Below, piece after piece: positions 1-8,528 of a DNA stretch of 11,409 nt. The translations under genes and the position numbers were made by a program. The stretch is from positions 1 through 11,409 of the forward strand of contig CAZJZH010000040.1 of NCBI GenBank assembly GCA_964550465.1, written 5' to 3'. Under the pieces are notes generated by a model. That model searched no databases and was not told the origin of the DNA. It worked only from the letters and a program-made list of their open reading frames with translations. Each line of letters starts with the position of its first letter. The stretch's first letter is position 1. Source of the DNA: CAZJZH01 sp964550465 (GTDB lineage Bacteria > Patescibacteriota > Patescibacteriia > JACRDY01).

Positions 1-368
1 CGTATGCTAATGATATCCACCTACTGGGCTATGTGTCTGATCAGTTAAAACAAACGCTGTACCAACAGGCAGCAGCACTGGCCTACCCCTCATTGTATGA
101 AGGCTTTGGCTTTCCGCCACTGGAAGCTATGGCCCAGGGTTGCCCTGTTGTCACCAGTTTGACCAGTGCCACTAGTGAGGTCTGTGGTCAGGCGGCGCTG
201 TTGATTGATCCGCATCGGTCAGCTGATCTGGCGGTGGCGCTAGATGCAGTACTGACTGATGAGACGCTGCGGCAGCGGTTAATTACCGCTGGCAATCAGC
301 GTAGCCAGCAGTTTAGTTGGCAGACAGCAGCACAGCAGTTGTGGCAGCTGTTTGAACGACTAGTATGA
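1..368 (+). CDS. Glycosyltransferase family 4 (GT-B fold), C-terminal part, 5' end outside window
   Basis: This is the 3' end of a GT4 (RfaG-like) sugar transferase. It would move a sugar from an activated nucleotide-sugar donor onto a growing glycan at the cytoplasmic face of the membrane. The frame is open from base 3, so no start is visible here; the GTG at 33 is internal. The visible part is the donor-binding Rossmann half. It carries the EGFGFPPLE signature, in which two glutamates seven residues apart (codons at 99 and 123) contact the donor in this family. The following GCPVV and SEVCGQAALLIDP stretches are also typical. The stop TGA at 366-368 overlaps the ATG of the next gene (ATGA), which suggests translational coupling. 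The C-terminal half clearly resembles that of the next gene, so the two are tandem paralogues. Donor and acceptor sugars cannot be told from the sequence. Confidence 0.93.
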   Translation, partial: YANDIHLLGYVSDQLKQTLYQQAAALAYPSLYEGFGFPPLEAMAQGCPVVTSLTSATSEVCGQAALLIDPHRSADLAVALDAVLTDETLRQRLITAGNQRSQQFSWQTAAQQLWQLFERLV

Positions 369-1477
369 AAATCTTGATTGACGGCCGTATGTACGGCGCC
401 CAGCGGACCGGGGGGATTGGTCGCTACATCGCTGAGCTCATTACTCATCTTCAGCCTCAGACCGGCGCTGATGAATTTGTGGTGCTGACTATGCCCGGCG
501 TTAGACTGCCGCAGCACCAGCAGTGGCAGCAAGTAACGGTGCCCTGGCGCTGGTATAGCCTGGGTGAACAGCTGTGGTTGCCGCGGGTTATGGCTCAGCA
601 GCAGCCGGATATCGTCCACTTCCCGCACTTCACTGTGCCGCTGTATTGCCCGGTGCCGTTTGTGGTGACTATTCATGACTTACTACTACAGCGCTACCCG
701 GCCCGCAAGGGTCACTGGCACGAGTGGCTGACCTATCCACTACGGCAGGTAGCCTATCAAGCGGTTTTACGGCGAGCAGTGACTGGCGCGGAGCGGATTA
801 TCGTGCCGTCAGGCTTCACAGAGCAAGAGTTAGTGGAATTTTTTCCGCTAGCCGCCGGTAAGACGCAGGTTATCCCAGAAGCGCCAGCAAAATTAGGGCA
901 AGATACCCCTGACAGTCAGCTAGAAATAGGTTATAATAGAGATAGACCGTTCATTTTGACTGTAACCAATCACTATCCGCACAAGAATATAGAAACTCTG
1001 TTAGCAGCTTGGCGGATACTGCAACCGCAGTGGTCGGGGGAATTAGTCATTGTCGGCTTAGCTAATGACTATGCTGAGCAATTACCCGACTTACCACCAG
1101 CAGTACGGGTACTGACAAACGTATCTGATGCGGCGCTCCAGCAGCTCTACGCGGCAGCTGAGGCATGTGTTTTTCCGTCCCGCTACGAAGGCTTTGGTCT
1201 GCCGCCACTGGAGGCCATGCAAGCCGGTACGCCGGTAGTAGTCAGTGACCGACCAGTCTTTCATGAAGTCTGTGGGCCGGCCGCCCTCTACGCGGATCCT
1301 GACAGTCCCCAGCAGTTTGCAGACGCAGTCAGACGTATTCTTACCAACTCATCGGTCACCCAGCAACTACAACAGCTGGGTACCGCTCAAGCCGCTCAAT
1401 TTGATTGGCAGCAGACTGCTGCTGCTCACCATGCTTTGTACCATGCCAGCTTCCACCAAACCAAAAAAATCGACTAG
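365..1477 (+). CDS. Glycosyltransferase family 4, complete (370 aa)
   Basis: This is a complete GT-B sugar transferase of normal length for GT4. The N-terminal acceptor domain opens with a beta strand and the glycine loop TGGIGRYI (residues 15-22). It continues with HFPHF (about 85-89), VTIHD (101-105) and VPSGFT (147-152), as in mannosyl- and glucosyl-transferases of this family. The C-terminal donor domain has the NHYPHKNIETLL segment (about 202-213), with a lysine near 207 that fits the phosphate contact. It also has EGFGLPPLE, with the glutamate pair E275 and E283. No membrane segment is present, so the protein is probably cytoplasmic and membrane-associated. The ATG at 365 overlaps the previous stop by four bases, and no Shine-Dalgarno sequence is visible. 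The 3' end overlaps the next gene by about 35 bases. Linkage specificity is unknown; a role in a surface glycan is inferred from the neighbours. Confidence 0.95.
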   Translation: MKILIDGRMYGAQRTGGIGRYIAELITHLQPQTGADEFVVLTMPGVRLPQHQQWQQVTVPWRWYSLGEQLWLPRVMAQQQPDIVHFPHFTVPLYCPVPFVVTIHDLLLQRYPARKGHWHEWLTYPLRQVAYQAVLRRAVTGAERIIVPSGFTEQELVEFFPLAAGKTQVIPEAPAKLGQDTPDSQLEIGYNRDRPFILTVTNHYPHKNIETLLAAWRILQPQWSGELVIVGLANDYAEQLPDLPPAVRVLTNVSDAALQQLYAAAEACVFPSRYEGFGLPPLEAMQAGTPVVVSDRPVFHEVCGPAALYADPDSPQQFADAVRRILTNSSVTQQLQQLGTAQAAQFDWQQTAAAHHALYHASFHQTKKID

Positions 1478-3938
1478 CAAAAAAACGACCCGGGCTAAAC
1501 AACCGGTTCGTTTGCAAGTGGAGAAGACTGATCGGCTCAATCAATATGTTTCGCCGCACGTTTTGGATTTGAGTCACCTCAAGCCTGAACCAGAACCACA
1601 GCTGCTGCCACAGGAGCAGGTATTGTCTGTGGAAGAAATTATTGCCCAGGCGGCTGTGGAGCCAGCGCCGCGACCAGTACAAGAAACAGCAGCACCAGCG
1701 GTGGACGAGCAGCGCCGAGCGGAGTTGTTAGCACTGCAGCAGGAGCTCGTAGCGGAGATGGATCCCTACACCCCACCAGCACCACGACCAGTGGCGCCAC
1801 CACCAGCTAAGGCCAGCCGGTCGATCACTGCAGCTAACCCAGTGCGCTTTCAAATCAAAAAGATTTCTTGGAACCCATTCCTTTTTACAAAAAACGTCTT
1901 CATTTCTTTTGGTCAGAGCGTTGACACCGTTACTCAGCCACTGAAGCAGTCGCTGTCACCACGGCTACGGGGAGCGATTGTCTTTATGGTGGCGACGCTG
2001 ATCATCATGTTGCCGATTGGCGGCGCCCATTACTACGCTAAGCTCCGTCAGGCAGAGAGTAATGTCTTGCAACTGGCCAGCGCGGCGGTTGATGACTTGA
2101 AAACTGCGGGGGAAGCGGCTGGTCAGCAGCAATTTACTGATGCGGCAGCTGAGTTTGGCGCGGCTCAACAGCGTTTTGAAAAAGCTGAAGGGCAGCTACG
2201 GGGAGTAGAGTCAATTTTGACTGACATTGCTCGCCTGCTGCCAGAGACTCGGGCAGCCCTGCAAACCGCTGATGCGGTCTTGACGGTTGGCCAGTCAGTT
2301 TCCCAGGCCGGGCAGTATGTCACAGCCGGGTTAGCAGCACTGGAAGCAGATGATCAGACGGTGGTAGCCAAGTTAGCCGGCCTACGACAGCAGCTGGAGC
2401 TGGCAGTGCCGGAGGTGCGCGCCGCCGCAGTAGCACTAGAAGATATTGATAGCACACAGATTCCGGATGAATACCAGGTGCGCTTCATTGAGCTGCAGCA
2501 GAAGGTGCCGGCCCTGGTAGAAAATTTTGAAAACTTTATTCAGGTAGCGGCCTTTGTCGAGCAAGTGTTGGGCGAGCGTGAACTCAAGCGGTACTTGGTG
2601 CTGTTTCAAAACAACCATGAGATCCGGGCCACCGGTGGTTTTATTGGTTCATACGCCCTGATTGATATTGTTGATGGAGAGATTGTCAATATTGAAGTAC
2701 CTGGTGGTGGTAGTTACGACCTACAGGGGGCGTTGTCGGTAGCAGTGGCGGCACCGCAGCCATTGCAACTGATTAACCCACGGTGGGAATTTCAAGATAG
2801 TAACTGGTTCCCAGATTACCCGACCGCGGCTGAGAAAATGTTGTGGTTTTACGAAGAAGCTGGTGGGCCAACTGTGGACGGGATTATCACCCTCAACGCT
2901 GAGTTGTTGGTTGATCTGTTAAACGTTATTGGTCCGGTGGGAGTGGATGACAAGCAGGTCAGCGCCGAGACATTTTTTGCAGTCACACAGCGCCAGGTGG
3001 AGATTGAATACGACAAAGAAGAAAACAGGCCAAAGGCATTTATCGGCAAGATGGTGCCAACAGTGCTGGAGCGGGTGTTGTCAGCAGACAAAGATGACTT
3101 ACTGGATATTATCGACATTGCGGCTAATGCCATGCCCCGCAAGCAGATCCAGCTCTACTTTACTGACCCGACAGTCCAGCAGTATGTGGCAGATTTTGGC
3201 TGGGAAAACCGTATACTGCAGACAGAGGGGGATTACCTGATGGTGGTCAACAGTAACATTGCTGGCCAAAAAACCGATGCGGTTATTGACCAGCAAATTT
3301 ACCACCACGCGTTTGTGCAAGATGACGGCCGGGTGATTGTCACCGTGCGGGCGATTCGCCAGCACAACGGTGTGCCAGGTGAGTTGTTTTATGGCGCGCG
3401 CAACGTCAACTACATGCGCTTCTATGTGCCCCAGGGCAGTCGATTGATTAGCGCTGATGGATTCCAAAAACCAGAGGGAGCGTTGTTTGCTGACGCTAGT
3501 GAATACCAGCCAGATACAGACTTACTACGCATCAGTGGCACGGTGCAGACTGATGAGACGGGCCTAGATGTTTCAGCCGAGTTTGGTAAAACAGTCTTTG
3601 GTGGTTGGACGCAAGTCTACCCTGGTAAGCGAATGGTCACCACCGTGGTCTATGAGCTGCCGTTCCGGTTGTCATTGCAGCGGTGGTCCGGTGCTCAGCA
3701 GTGGGTCAGTACGGTTGGCGAATTCCTACGGGTGACACCACCGGCCACCAATCGTTATTCGCTGGTCACGCAGAAGCAGTCTGGTACCAACAGCGAGTTT
3801 CATAGCCTGGTGGAGTTTCCTGAAACCTGGCAGGTACTGTGGCAGCATCCACAGCAGGCCAATCTGCAACCTGGTCAGTTTATCTACCAACGTCAGCTAG
3901 AGACTGACGGAGTGTATAGTTTGTTATTTGCCCAATAA
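1443..3938 (+). CDS. DUF4012 membrane protein with LCP-like core (about 831 aa)
   Basis: This is a large single-pass protein of the DUF4012 family, whose function is not established. From the ATG at 1443 the layout is: a Lys-rich start, then a Pro/Ala/Gln-rich cytoplasmic tail to about residue 175; one membrane helix at about 176-197; an alpha-helical, coiled-coil-like stretch at about 200-375; the DUF4012 core at about 385-615; and a beta-rich C-terminal part. Core hallmarks are NHEIRATGGFIGSY (391-404), DSNWFPDYPTAAE (452-464), VDGIITLNAELL (478-489), a following IGPVGV, and VNSNIAGQKTD (602-612). By eye the order of these blocks parallels LytR-CpsA-Psr proteins, which attach glycopolymers to cell wall. 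The start is uncertain. An in-frame ATG lies at 1431, and the frame stays open upstream to 1245 inside the glycosyltransferase gene. The ATG at 1443 gives a sensible basic N-terminus and the shortest overlap. No Shine-Dalgarno is seen, so coupling to the previous gene is likely. Confidence 0.88.
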   Translation: MPASTKPKKSTSKKTTRAKQPVRLQVEKTDRLNQYVSPHVLDLSHLKPEPEPQLLPQEQVLSVEEIIAQAAVEPAPRPVQETAAPAVDEQRRAELLALQQELVAEMDPYTPPAPRPVAPPPAKASRSITAANPVRFQIKKISWNPFLFTKNVFISFGQSVDTVTQPLKQSLSPRLRGAIVFMVATLIIMLPIGGAHYYAKLRQAESNVLQLASAAVDDLKTAGEAAGQQQFTDAAAEFGAAQQRFEKAEGQLRGVESILTDIARLLPETRAALQTADAVLTVGQSVSQAGQYVTAGLAALEADDQTVVAKLAGLRQQLELAVPEVRAAAVALEDIDSTQIPDEYQVRFIELQQKVPALVENFENFIQVAAFVEQVLGERELKRYLVLFQNNHEIRATGGFIGSYALIDIVDGEIVNIEVPGGGSYDLQGALSVAVAAPQPLQLINPRWEFQDSNWFPDYPTAAEKMLWFYEEAGGPTVDGIITLNAELLVDLLNVIGPVGVDDKQVSAETFFAVTQRQVEIEYDKEENRPKAFIGKMVPTVLERVLSADKDDLLDIIDIAANAMPRKQIQLYFTDPTVQQYVADFGWENRILQTEGDYLMVVNSNIAGQKTDAVIDQQIYHHAFVQDDGRVIVTVRAIRQHNGVPGELFYGARNVNYMRFYVPQGSRLISADGFQKPEGALFADASEYQPDTDLLRISGTVQTDETGLDVSAEFGKTVFGGWTQVYPGKRMVTTVVYELPFRLSLQRWSGAQQWVSTVGEFLRVTPPATNRYSLVTQKQSGTNSEFHSLVEFPETWQVLWQHPQQANLQPGQFIYQRQLETDGVYSLLFAQ

Positions 3939-3951
3939 TTTGTATCGCACT

Positions 3952-5901
3952 ATGCCGCGCAAAAAATCAGAAAAAAAATCACAACCAGAAACAGAGACAC
4001 AGGAACAGCATGATGAGATGGTGGAAGAGGAGCTGGAGTCTATTTATGAAGATGCAGATGGTCAGTCAGAAGACGTCTCTCAGCTAGTGCCAGTGCGCAA
4101 GCGGGGTATTTTTCGCTTCCTCTTCAGCACCCTCTTGCTGTTGATTGGTATTGGCGCGGTTGCTTGGCTGGGGTACTGGGTCTTTATGCAATTTGCGCCA
4201 GCTGAGATTCGCGAGGCTCTGACTGATACCGGTGGAGTCAGTATTACCATTGAAGCGCCTGACCAGGTCCAGGCTGGGGAAGTGGTCGAGTATGTCATTA
4301 CCTATGAGAATAAAAAACGAGTGGCTATCAATAATATCTCACTCAATGTGTTGTACCCATCAGGTCTGCGCTTTGCTGACGCGGCACCACTACCACTGGC
4401 TTTGATGACCGATGAGGCTGACGGGGCTGCGGCAGACACCACGCCACGGCGAGAAGATGACTGGTCACTGGGCTCACTGGCAGCTGGCCAGAGCGGTACC
4501 GTCACTATTACCGGTACGTTAGTTGGTGAAGCTGGTTCAAATCAAAACCTGTGGGCAGTGCTCGCCTATGAGCCGGAAAATTTCTCTTCTCAGTTTCAAA
4601 CAGAAGCTAGTGCTAAGGTAGTGATAGCCGAGTCACCGATTGCCGTCACAATCACAGGATCTGACCAGGTAGGCACTGATGAGACAGCAGAGTTAACCAT
4701 TAGCTATGAGAACGCCAGTCAGCAGACAGTGCCAGCCGCCTTTATTGAACTAGGCGCGCCAGATAGTTTTGATGTCAGTGACGCCCAGCCACAGCTGGAT
4801 GACCGTCAACGCTGGCAACTGGGTGATGTGGCGCCGGGGGATACGGGTGAGCTGTACGTCAAAGGTACCTTTGCTGCTAACGCTAGTGGTAGTCAGGAGT
4901 TTGTTATCCGTCTGTACACCGCTGAAGACGATGGCGATGTGCTGCTGTCAGAAACGCCGCATGAGGTCATCCTCGTATCTGGTGATTTGCTGGTAGAATT
5001 AAAGCTGAACGGCTCGGCCGATAATCAGACAGCCGCTTTTGGTGATGTCTTGCAGTACTCACTGACCTATCAGAACGCCGGTAGTCAGGCCTTTGAAGAC
5101 TTAACTGCCTCAGTCTTTTTCTCTGCTACGGCCGACGTGGTCGAGTGGACCACGCTCAACGACCGTTATGATGGCACGCCAGATGAATTTGAAGCCGGCC
5201 GACTGGTGACCTGGACAGGGGAAGAAGTACCAAACTTAGCTCGCCTAGAGCCGGGCGAGAAAGGGGTGATCGATTTTTCTGTCCGGCTATCGCGTAGTGC
5301 CGAGGGGCTTAGTGGTGAAGTGGCGGTGCGTAATGTTGCTTCCATTCGCATTGGCGCTATTGCTGAAGAGGCAGTGCAGATTGAGAGTCGTAGCAATAGC
5401 TTGCTGGTTGAGCTCAATTCAGATTTGTCGCTCGATGCCTTTGCTCGTTACTTTGCTGATGATGGTAGCTCATTAGGTAGCGGACCAATTCCACCAAAGG
5501 TTGATGAAACAACGTACTATGTCGTCCAGTGGCAACTGGATAATAGTGTCCATGAAGTCAACAACGTGGTTGTTTCCGCCACCTTGCCAGAAGGTGTGCA
5601 GTGGGCCGGAGTGACGGATATCGCGGTCGGCAGCATGGAGTATGAGCTCAATAGCCGCCGAGTCACCTGGGTGATTAACCGCATGCCGCTCGACTTATCG
5701 TTAGACTATATTGCTCAGTTTGAAGTCAGTATCACACCGGCCGGTAAGGACGTTGGTAAGGTGCTGGCCCTGACCGGTGACCATGCTGTCAAAGCCACTG
5801 ACGCGGCTACGAAAGCCACTATCGAATTTACCAAAGGCTCACTGACGACTGATCTGACTCGTGATCCGTTGGCACAGGACAAAGGCTTGGTGCAGGAGTA
5901 A
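3952..5901 (+). CDS. Membrane-anchored protein with tandem DUF11-like beta domains (649 aa)
   Basis: This is a probable cell-surface structural protein. It begins with a charged cytoplasmic tail (Lys-rich, then Asp/Glu-rich, residues 1-50). A single membrane helix follows at about 53-81 after a basic patch (VRKRG), so the rest should face outward. The exterior consists of about four beta-sandwich units of DUF11/CARDB character, roughly 96-227, 229-343, 346-488 and 488-630. They share cues such as VEYVITYEN, AELTISYEN and LQYSLTYQNAG for the early strands, and WSLGSLAAGQSGTVTITG, WQLGDVAPGDTGELYVKG and LARLEPGEKGVIDFSV for the later ones. The protein ends in a charged tail, DPLAQDKGLVQE. No enzyme motif or cysteine pattern is seen. 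The ATG at 3952, 13 bases after the previous stop, gives MPRKKSEKK; a TTG at 3928 in the same frame would overlap that stop and is less likely. Exact domain borders are approximate. Confidence 0.85.
   Translation: MPRKKSEKKSQPETETQEQHDEMVEEELESIYEDADGQSEDVSQLVPVRKRGIFRFLFSTLLLLIGIGAVAWLGYWVFMQFAPAEIREALTDTGGVSITIEAPDQVQAGEVVEYVITYENKKRVAINNISLNVLYPSGLRFADAAPLPLALMTDEADGAAADTTPRREDDWSLGSLAAGQSGTVTITGTLVGEAGSNQNLWAVLAYEPENFSSQFQTEASAKVVIAESPIAVTITGSDQVGTDETAELTISYENASQQTVPAAFIELGAPDSFDVSDAQPQLDDRQRWQLGDVAPGDTGELYVKGTFAANASGSQEFVIRLYTAEDDGDVLLSETPHEVILVSGDLLVELKLNGSADNQTAAFGDVLQYSLTYQNAGSQAFEDLTASVFFSATADVVEWTTLNDRYDGTPDEFEAGRLVTWTGEEVPNLARLEPGEKGVIDFSVRLSRSAEGLSGEVAVRNVASIRIGAIAEEAVQIESRSNSLLVELNSDLSLDAFARYFADDGSSLGSGPIPPKVDETTYYVVQWQLDNSVHEVNNVVVSATLPEGVQWAGVTDIAVGSMEYELNSRRVTWVINRMPLDLSLDYIAQFEVSITPAGKDVGKVLALTGDHAVKATDAATKATIEFTKGSLTTDLTRDPLAQDKGLVQE
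5857..5901 (+). repeat. 3' end of the DUF11-like gene, copy 1 of a diverged 45-bp direct repeat
   Basis: The last 15 codons of the DUF11-like gene, including TAA, recur at 9001-9045. Aligned without gaps, 38 of 45 bases match by hand count. The peptides are TRDPLAQDKGLVQE here and THDPLARDKGLVTE in the second copy. The reading frame and stop codon are kept in both. Confidence 0.85.
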
Positions 5902-5905
5902 TTAA

Positions 5906-5929
5906 CAACGCCCCAGCTCTGGGGCGTTG
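5906..5929 (+). promoter_or_regulatory. Perfect 10-bp intergenic hairpin without U-tract
   Basis: CAACGCCCCA (5906-5915) pairs perfectly with TGGGGCGTTG (5920-5929) around the four-base loop GCTC. It fills most of the 37-base gap between the TAA at 5899-5901 and the ATG at 5939. The next bases (ATCGTATCT) are not T-rich, so it is a poor intrinsic terminator on the plus strand. An RNA-processing or stability element, a partial attenuator, or a structure limiting access to the next start are all possible. The hairpin is seen directly; its role is inferred. Confidence 0.7.
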
Positions 5930-5938
5930 ATCGTATCT

Positions 5939-8527
5939 ATGAGAAAAAAGGGTAAAACAAGAAAGATATTTATAGGTAGTGTGCTGCTAGCCGGCTTGGT
6001 TTTGCTATTTGTCTGGTGGTATAGCCAACAGCAGCCACCAGTTACCCCAACCACAGTGCGACAATTTGCTGCCGGAGTGTCAGTAGAGTATCCGCAGCCG
6101 GGCATAGTGCAGGTGCAAGGGTTGCCGCACGTGGCGCGCCTGACCGTTGCTGACCCAGAAGGTGTTCAGCAGCTACAGGTTTTTCTGGATGACAGCAGTA
6201 TTTTACAGACAGGTCCACTGACCGCCGAAGACACAACTGTTACCGCAGCCTACACCCCGACCCAGCAGACGCACATCTTATTTGCAGAGATTATTGATGC
6301 TGACGGTCAGCGCCATACTTCGCAGGCGATTCGGTTCTATACACAGCCGGAAGCGATTGGTGATCGATTTGTACCAACCAGTGATGGTAATTACCGATTG
6401 GTTACACAACCATTGCCTGAGCGTCAAGCTGTCACCCAGGATGAGGTCGTGCGCACTACGGTGCAGCAATGTGATATCACCATTGATGCTACTGCTCATG
6501 ATTGGTCAGCAGGAGAGCAGCTGACGGTGAGCGCGTTACCTCCCGGTACACTGACATGGCAGGAGCGAGCGGTTATTTCGGCTGAGGATCCGCGCTTCAC
6601 TGAGATAGTGACGGCCGGTACGCACAGTTATCTGTTACAAAACGCAGACACCGCTATAACGAAAACAGTTGTGGTGACAACAGCTGATTGTCCGGTAGCT
6701 GAGTGGCAGGGCGCTGCCGTGACCGATGGCAGCATCACTGTTGAACAGCCGGTGGAGTCAGCAGTGGTTTACTGGCAGCAGGGCGCTACCTGGACGCGTT
6801 TCCCAGCTGTGTCTGGTCAACAACTGCCAGTCAATGATGGCACCGTTGATGTCCAGCCATATCTTGAGCAACTGGTAGCGGCTGACGGCGGCGCCGCTTT
6901 TGAGGTGTGGTCAGCAGTCGATGGTAGTATGCAGCAGGTAGCGAAGGGATCGACTGACACGCCGGTTAGTACCCAGTGGTATGGTGGGGCGCTATCCGGA
7001 GCGACGCAGCTGTGGGCTGGTATTGCACTGAACACTGACGTAGAAACATTACTCGATACCATCACTGTCACAGCTCAGGATGCGAAGGCTAAGTTCAAGT
7101 GGCGTACGGCAGCCGCTGCTGATGGTGGTATTGTCGAAGTAGCGATGGTGCCATTTCCGAGTAACTCACTAGCAGAGCCGACAGCTATCATCCATAGCCA
7201 GACAGTGACAGGTAAGAGCGGCATATTTACCGTTGACTTTAAAAATTTTATTGTTGACGATGGTCAGCCGCGCGGTGATTGGCCGCCACTGCGCCGTATT
7301 CTCGAGCCCGGTGTCTATTACGTTCGCGTGGTGCCAACTGCTGATGGCCAGGTCGTCGGTATGCCGTCACGCGCTATTCCGGTCAACTACCAACAAGAAA
7401 GTGATCAGCCACCGGTGCGGTTCTATGATTTTGAGCTGTATACGGCCAAAATTGTTGACTACCAACCAGCAGTCTTTCCGCGGGGGGATCGTTTCCGTTG
7501 CGTTGAAGTGATTGCAAATAATTTTCCTAATAACTCCTCACTCAAAGCTGCTTGGAATTACAGTCCCGGTGATATTCTCTGCCCCAAGTCTTACAAAGGT
7601 GGTAGCCCCAAAGGCTTTGAGGCGCTGTGGGAAGATGTCAAAGGCTTTGTTGCGGATGCCATTGACGCAGTATCCAGCGCGTATGCAGCTATCAAAAACG
7701 GCATCGTCAGTATTGCCGGCTCAGCCGTTTGCCAGTTTGGCAGTAGTGATGTAAAAGATGCCTGCCAGGCAGCGTTGTCGGTGGCGGCAGATATTGGTAT
7801 GGCCTACGTGGGAGTGCCACCGAGCCTACCTAATTTTGATCAACTGGTAGAGCTGGGCAAAGGCGAGGTGGCTACATTGGCGATTGACGAAGTCTCACGT
7901 CAGACAGGAGTGCCATGTGTTGGTCCTTGCGCAGAGGCGATTCGACAAGCCGTCAATGAAGGTTTTGACCAGTTGGCCAACACTAGTATTAACCCTTCTT
8001 GTGTAGGGATAGCAGAGGCTCATCGGTACGGTCAAGAGCCACTCTGTTTACCAGAGCAGATTGTAGTCCGGCCAGCGCCGGGGGCAGAATTCACCCCGCC
8101 GGTAGTTCAAGTGACTATCACTCGCAAAACAGATACGGATGCCACACCAGCGCCTGATTGGGCCGGCTGTTCGGTGGCGGCCAGCCTACAGGTGACCAAC
8201 ACCTTTGCGGGAGGCTATGTCAGCGGTACCTGGGGTCAGCACTATGTGGCGGCGCAAGAACTACGCGGCAAGCCGTTTGCCGGTGGCGCTACACCTATTC
8301 CCACTACACTGGCACCAGGGGAGTCAATTACTGTACCGGTGGTGCTGGGCCAACCACAGCCATACTACTTAGCAGGTAATGCGCCAGATCCACGATCACA
8401 GCTGCCACCCAAGCATGATGATTGGTATAGACTCTACTACGGCGGGCAGGGTGTTGTCAGTGTTAGTGGGGCGGGGCGGTACTGCGCGTTTTCTGACAGT
8501 CGGAGTGTAACTTTACCAAATCAATAG
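5939..8527 (+). CDS. Large anchored extracellular protein of unknown function, Ig-like N-terminus, 12 cysteines (862 aa)
   Basis: I do not recognise the whole protein. A short basic start (MRKKGKTRK) leads into one membrane helix at about 10-28, so the rest is probably outside the membrane. Residues about 45-135 look like a bacterial Ig-like unit (VARLTVADPEGVQQLQVFLDD, then FAEIIDADGQRH). Residues about 170-490 are further beta-rich segments. About 495-550 contain FYDFELYTAK and FRCVEVIANNFP. A more helical middle (about 560-685) has VPPSLPNFDQLVELGKGE and VPCVGPCAEAIRQAVNEGFD. The end (about 720-862) is beta-rich again. Twelve cysteines (178, 251, 521, 548, 598, 609, 660, 664, 688, 703, 744, 849), ten of them after residue 520, suggest disulfides in an exported protein. 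No catalytic signature is evident. The ATG at 5939 is chosen over the in-frame TTG at 5927, which lies inside the hairpin. No Shine-Dalgarno is visible. Confidence 0.85.
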   Translation: MRKKGKTRKIFIGSVLLAGLVLLFVWWYSQQQPPVTPTTVRQFAAGVSVEYPQPGIVQVQGLPHVARLTVADPEGVQQLQVFLDDSSILQTGPLTAEDTTVTAAYTPTQQTHILFAEIIDADGQRHTSQAIRFYTQPEAIGDRFVPTSDGNYRLVTQPLPERQAVTQDEVVRTTVQQCDITIDATAHDWSAGEQLTVSALPPGTLTWQERAVISAEDPRFTEIVTAGTHSYLLQNADTAITKTVVVTTADCPVAEWQGAAVTDGSITVEQPVESAVVYWQQGATWTRFPAVSGQQLPVNDGTVDVQPYLEQLVAADGGAAFEVWSAVDGSMQQVAKGSTDTPVSTQWYGGALSGATQLWAGIALNTDVETLLDTITVTAQDAKAKFKWRTAAAADGGIVEVAMVPFPSNSLAEPTAIIHSQTVTGKSGIFTVDFKNFIVDDGQPRGDWPPLRRILEPGVYYVRVVPTADGQVVGMPSRAIPVNYQQESDQPPVRFYDFELYTAKIVDYQPAVFPRGDRFRCVEVIANNFPNNSSLKAAWNYSPGDILCPKSYKGGSPKGFEALWEDVKGFVADAIDAVSSAYAAIKNGIVSIAGSAVCQFGSSDVKDACQAALSVAADIGMAYVGVPPSLPNFDQLVELGKGEVATLAIDEVSRQTGVPCVGPCAEAIRQAVNEGFDQLANTSINPSCVGIAEAHRYGQEPLCLPEQIVVRPAPGAEFTPPVVQVTITRKTDTDATPAPDWAGCSVAASLQVTNTFAGGYVSGTWGQHYVAAQELRGKPFAGGATPIPTTLAPGESITVPVVLGQPQPYYLAGNAPDPRSQLPPKHDDWYRLYYGGQGVVSVSGAGRYCAFSDSRSVTLPNQ

Positions 8528-8528
8528 T

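Noticed and set aside
366..368. Recoding of TGA as glycine (code used by some CPR groups)
   Set aside because: No in-frame TGA occurs inside the other genes, glycine uses GGN, and the TGA here falls in a classic ATGA stop-start overlap.
1245..1442. Upstream extension of the DUF4012 frame to 1245
   Set aside because: It lies wholly within the donor domain of the glycosyltransferase gene, and its residues look like an out-of-frame shadow; ATG 1443 (or 1431) is a better start.
3928..3951. TTG start at 3928 for the DUF11-like gene
   Set aside because: It overlaps the previous stop region, and the ATG at 3952 begins a typical basic N-terminus.
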